A program made the translations under genes and the position numbers. From NCBI RefSeq assembly GCF_001499965.1, contig NZ_LQIT01000012.1, forward strand, positions 248,001-312,000: DNA of 64,000 nt. The letters run 5' to 3'. The notes beneath the pieces were generated by a model. That model searched no databases. It was not told where the DNA came from and saw nothing but the letters and a program-made list of their open reading frames with translations. How positions within the stretch are numbered: position 1 is the first letter of the stretch; each line of letters opens with the position of its first letter. Of this stretch, positions 61,985 to 64,000 are shown one piece after another. This DNA comes from Mycobacterium sp. GA-2829 (GTDB taxonomy: Bacteria > Actinomycetota > Actinomycetes > Mycobacteriales > Mycobacteriaceae).

Positions 61985-63130
61985 TCACCGCGGCACCCAC
62001 GGCAGCAGGTCCCCGGGCTCATACGGGTTCACCGCGAACTGGATCACCCGATAGGGCGCATTGTCGCCCATCGGCGTCGTGTTCCACTGGCTCACGAACA
62101 CCCGTACCTCGTCCAGCGTCGATCCCGGCGAGATGTAACCGCCGTACGGCTGCGCCAACCGGTTGACCTCCGGCGGCGGCAGGAAGTCCGCCTGATCGGG
62201 CCAGTCCCCCGCCACCACGACCGTCGTCACCGGCGCGCTGCCCAGCCCGATCGGACTGTCCGCCACCCGGATCTCCATGTTGCCCGTGCTCGCATTGAAA
62301 TACGACAGCACCGTCTTGCCGTCGATCTGCCGCACGCTCATCTCGCCGACCCGGTCCGGCCACAGCGGCGTCGGCTGAGCGCCCCACCCGGACTCCGCCG
62401 ACCATCCCTGCCACGCATCGCGGTCCGTGAACACCTCCGGCGCAACACGATACAACACCACCGGGCCGCTGCGGTCGAAGTTGTTGGCCACCATGTACAC
62501 CCACCCACTGGGCGAGTCCGCGGTCGGAATCGGGTCGTAGTAACCGCTGATCTGCGACTGCCGCCCCTCGGCGTATTCCGCGGCCCGCGAAGAGCCCGGC
62601 ACCGTCTGCCAACCCGACTGTCCCGCTTCGGCTTTCACCAACCGCGACGCCTGAGGGCGCAGATCTTTCGTCGTGGTCACCAGCATGTAGTTCTCGCGGT
62701 TGATCTGCACCACCCCGGCCGGCAGTTGCGACGACCCCGGCGGCGTCGGCTCCGCCAGCAGCGGTGCGCTCACCCCCGTGACCCCGTCGTAGCGCACGCC
62801 GCCCGGATCGAGGATCGACTCGGTCTTCACGTGCAGAGCGATCGGCGAATACCACCCGCCGAAGCCCACGCCCTGCCCGGCGAAGCTGTCCCCGCACACC
62901 TGAAGGATGCCGCTCGGGAACTCCATGAACTCACACAGGTCGGTCGCACCGATCCCGTAATCCCGTGTCGGCGTACCGGTTCCGGCTGTCGGGCCGATCC
63001 GTACCACCTGGCCCGGCGCCAGCGGCGGCAGCACCGGGCCCGGTACCGGGGCGGGCGGCTGCGCATGCGCCGTAGGCGTGCACAACGCGGCAGCCAGCAC
63101 CGCGACGGCGGTCAGACGGCCCCCGTACAC
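61985..63130 (-). CDS. Secreted DUF4185 protein (Rv3707c homologue)
   Basis: This 381-residue protein has a signal peptide (LTAVAVLAAALCTPTAHAQ) and then a Pro-rich linker. A DUF4185 domain follows with beta-propeller-like repeats (DLCEFMEFPSGILQVCGDSF, GWVYMVANNFDRSGPVVLYR, TVLSYFNASTGNMEIRVADS), ending YRVIQFAVNPYEPGDLLPWV. DUF4185 is distantly related to glycosidase-like propellers; no enzyme activity is known for it. The GTG start is seven bases after the asd stop, so both share an mRNA. Confidence 0.83.
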   Translation of the reverse strand: MYGGRLTAVAVLAAALCTPTAHAQPPAPVPGPVLPPLAPGQVVRIGPTAGTGTPTRDYGIGATDLCEFMEFPSGILQVCGDSFAGQGVGFGGWYSPIALHVKTESILDPGGVRYDGVTGVSAPLLAEPTPPGSSQLPAGVVQINRENYMLVTTTKDLRPQASRLVKAEAGQSGWQTVPGSSRAAEYAEGRQSQISGYYDPIPTADSPSGWVYMVANNFDRSGPVVLYRVAPEVFTDRDAWQGWSAESGWGAQPTPLWPDRVGEMSVRQIDGKTVLSYFNASTGNMEIRVADSPIGLGSAPVTTVVVAGDWPDQADFLPPPEVNRLAQPYGGYISPGSTLDEVRVFVSQWNTTPMGDNAPYRVIQFAVNPYEPGDLLPWVPR

Positions 63131-63137
63131 CCGCCCG

Positions 63138-64000
<863 letters not shown>

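Overview
The window is chromosomal DNA from a Mycobacteriaceae bacterium, most likely a fast-growing Mycolicibacterium-type species. The base composition is very GC-rich, GTG starts are common, and neighbouring genes are often coupled by 1-4 base overlaps. The gene order follows the Mycobacterium tuberculosis (Mtb) Rv3658c-Rv3708c segment closely; Rv numbers are from memory. Several blocks absent from Mtb are inserted, and the dppABCD transporter expected between the Rv3662c and acs homologues is missing. I see no insertion sequence, prophage, integron or CRISPR array.

Layout. 1-2.3 kb: start of a tad/flp-type operon (ssd, tadA, partial tadB). 2.5-4.0 kb: two small RNAs flank an HAD phosphatase gene, a 6C/B11-type RNA on the minus strand and an Ms1 (MTS2823-type) RNA on the plus strand. 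The Ms1 promoter carries a near-consensus Crp site. 4.0-12.6 kb: a degenerate Fic-like protein, acs, a secreted protease, a holin-like membrane protein, an epoxide hydrolase, marP, a Nudix hydrolase, a TlpA-like thioredoxin and nth. 12.6-22.6 kb: crp, an MBL hydrolase, ridA, the Get3-like pair bagA/bagB, whiB4, ponA2, a phosphoesterase and cds1. 22.9-30.5 kb: tRNA-Pro, a P450 with a divergent TetR regulator, a TesB thioesterase, a little-studied group (haem-oxygenase-like metalloenzyme, CDGSH protein, HemK2-like methyltransferase), an F420-dependent oxidoreductase and a YqeY protein. 31-38 kb: the MoxR/DUF58/DUF4129/DUF4350/SpoIIM/RDD membrane-associated cluster. 38-44.3 kb: an accessory block with a carotenoid-cleavage-type oxygenase, a GntR regulator, an NCS1 permease, two PadR regulators and an aldo/keto reductase. 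44.3-50.5 kb: glpK, a methyltransferase, an MHS-type transporter, a catalase and an MBL hydrolase. 50.6-58.1 kb: a GCS2-type ligase and a methyltransferase converging on the complete ergothioneine operon egtABCDE. 58.2-64 kb: a secreted PknH-like sensor-domain protein, Ohr, a Fur-family regulator coupled to a second catalase, a Pro/His-rich membrane protein, a DUF4185 protein and the 3' part of asd.

Two themes recur. The first is redox and thiol defence: ergothioneine synthesis, two catalases, Ohr, a CatR-like Fur, WhiB4, Cds1 and a TlpA-like protein. The second is global control by Crp, WhiB4, Ms1 and 6C. Many genes have a TANNNT -10 hexamer 6-8 bases before the start codon, as expected for leaderless mRNAs. 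Several perfect inverted repeats next to regulator genes look like operators.
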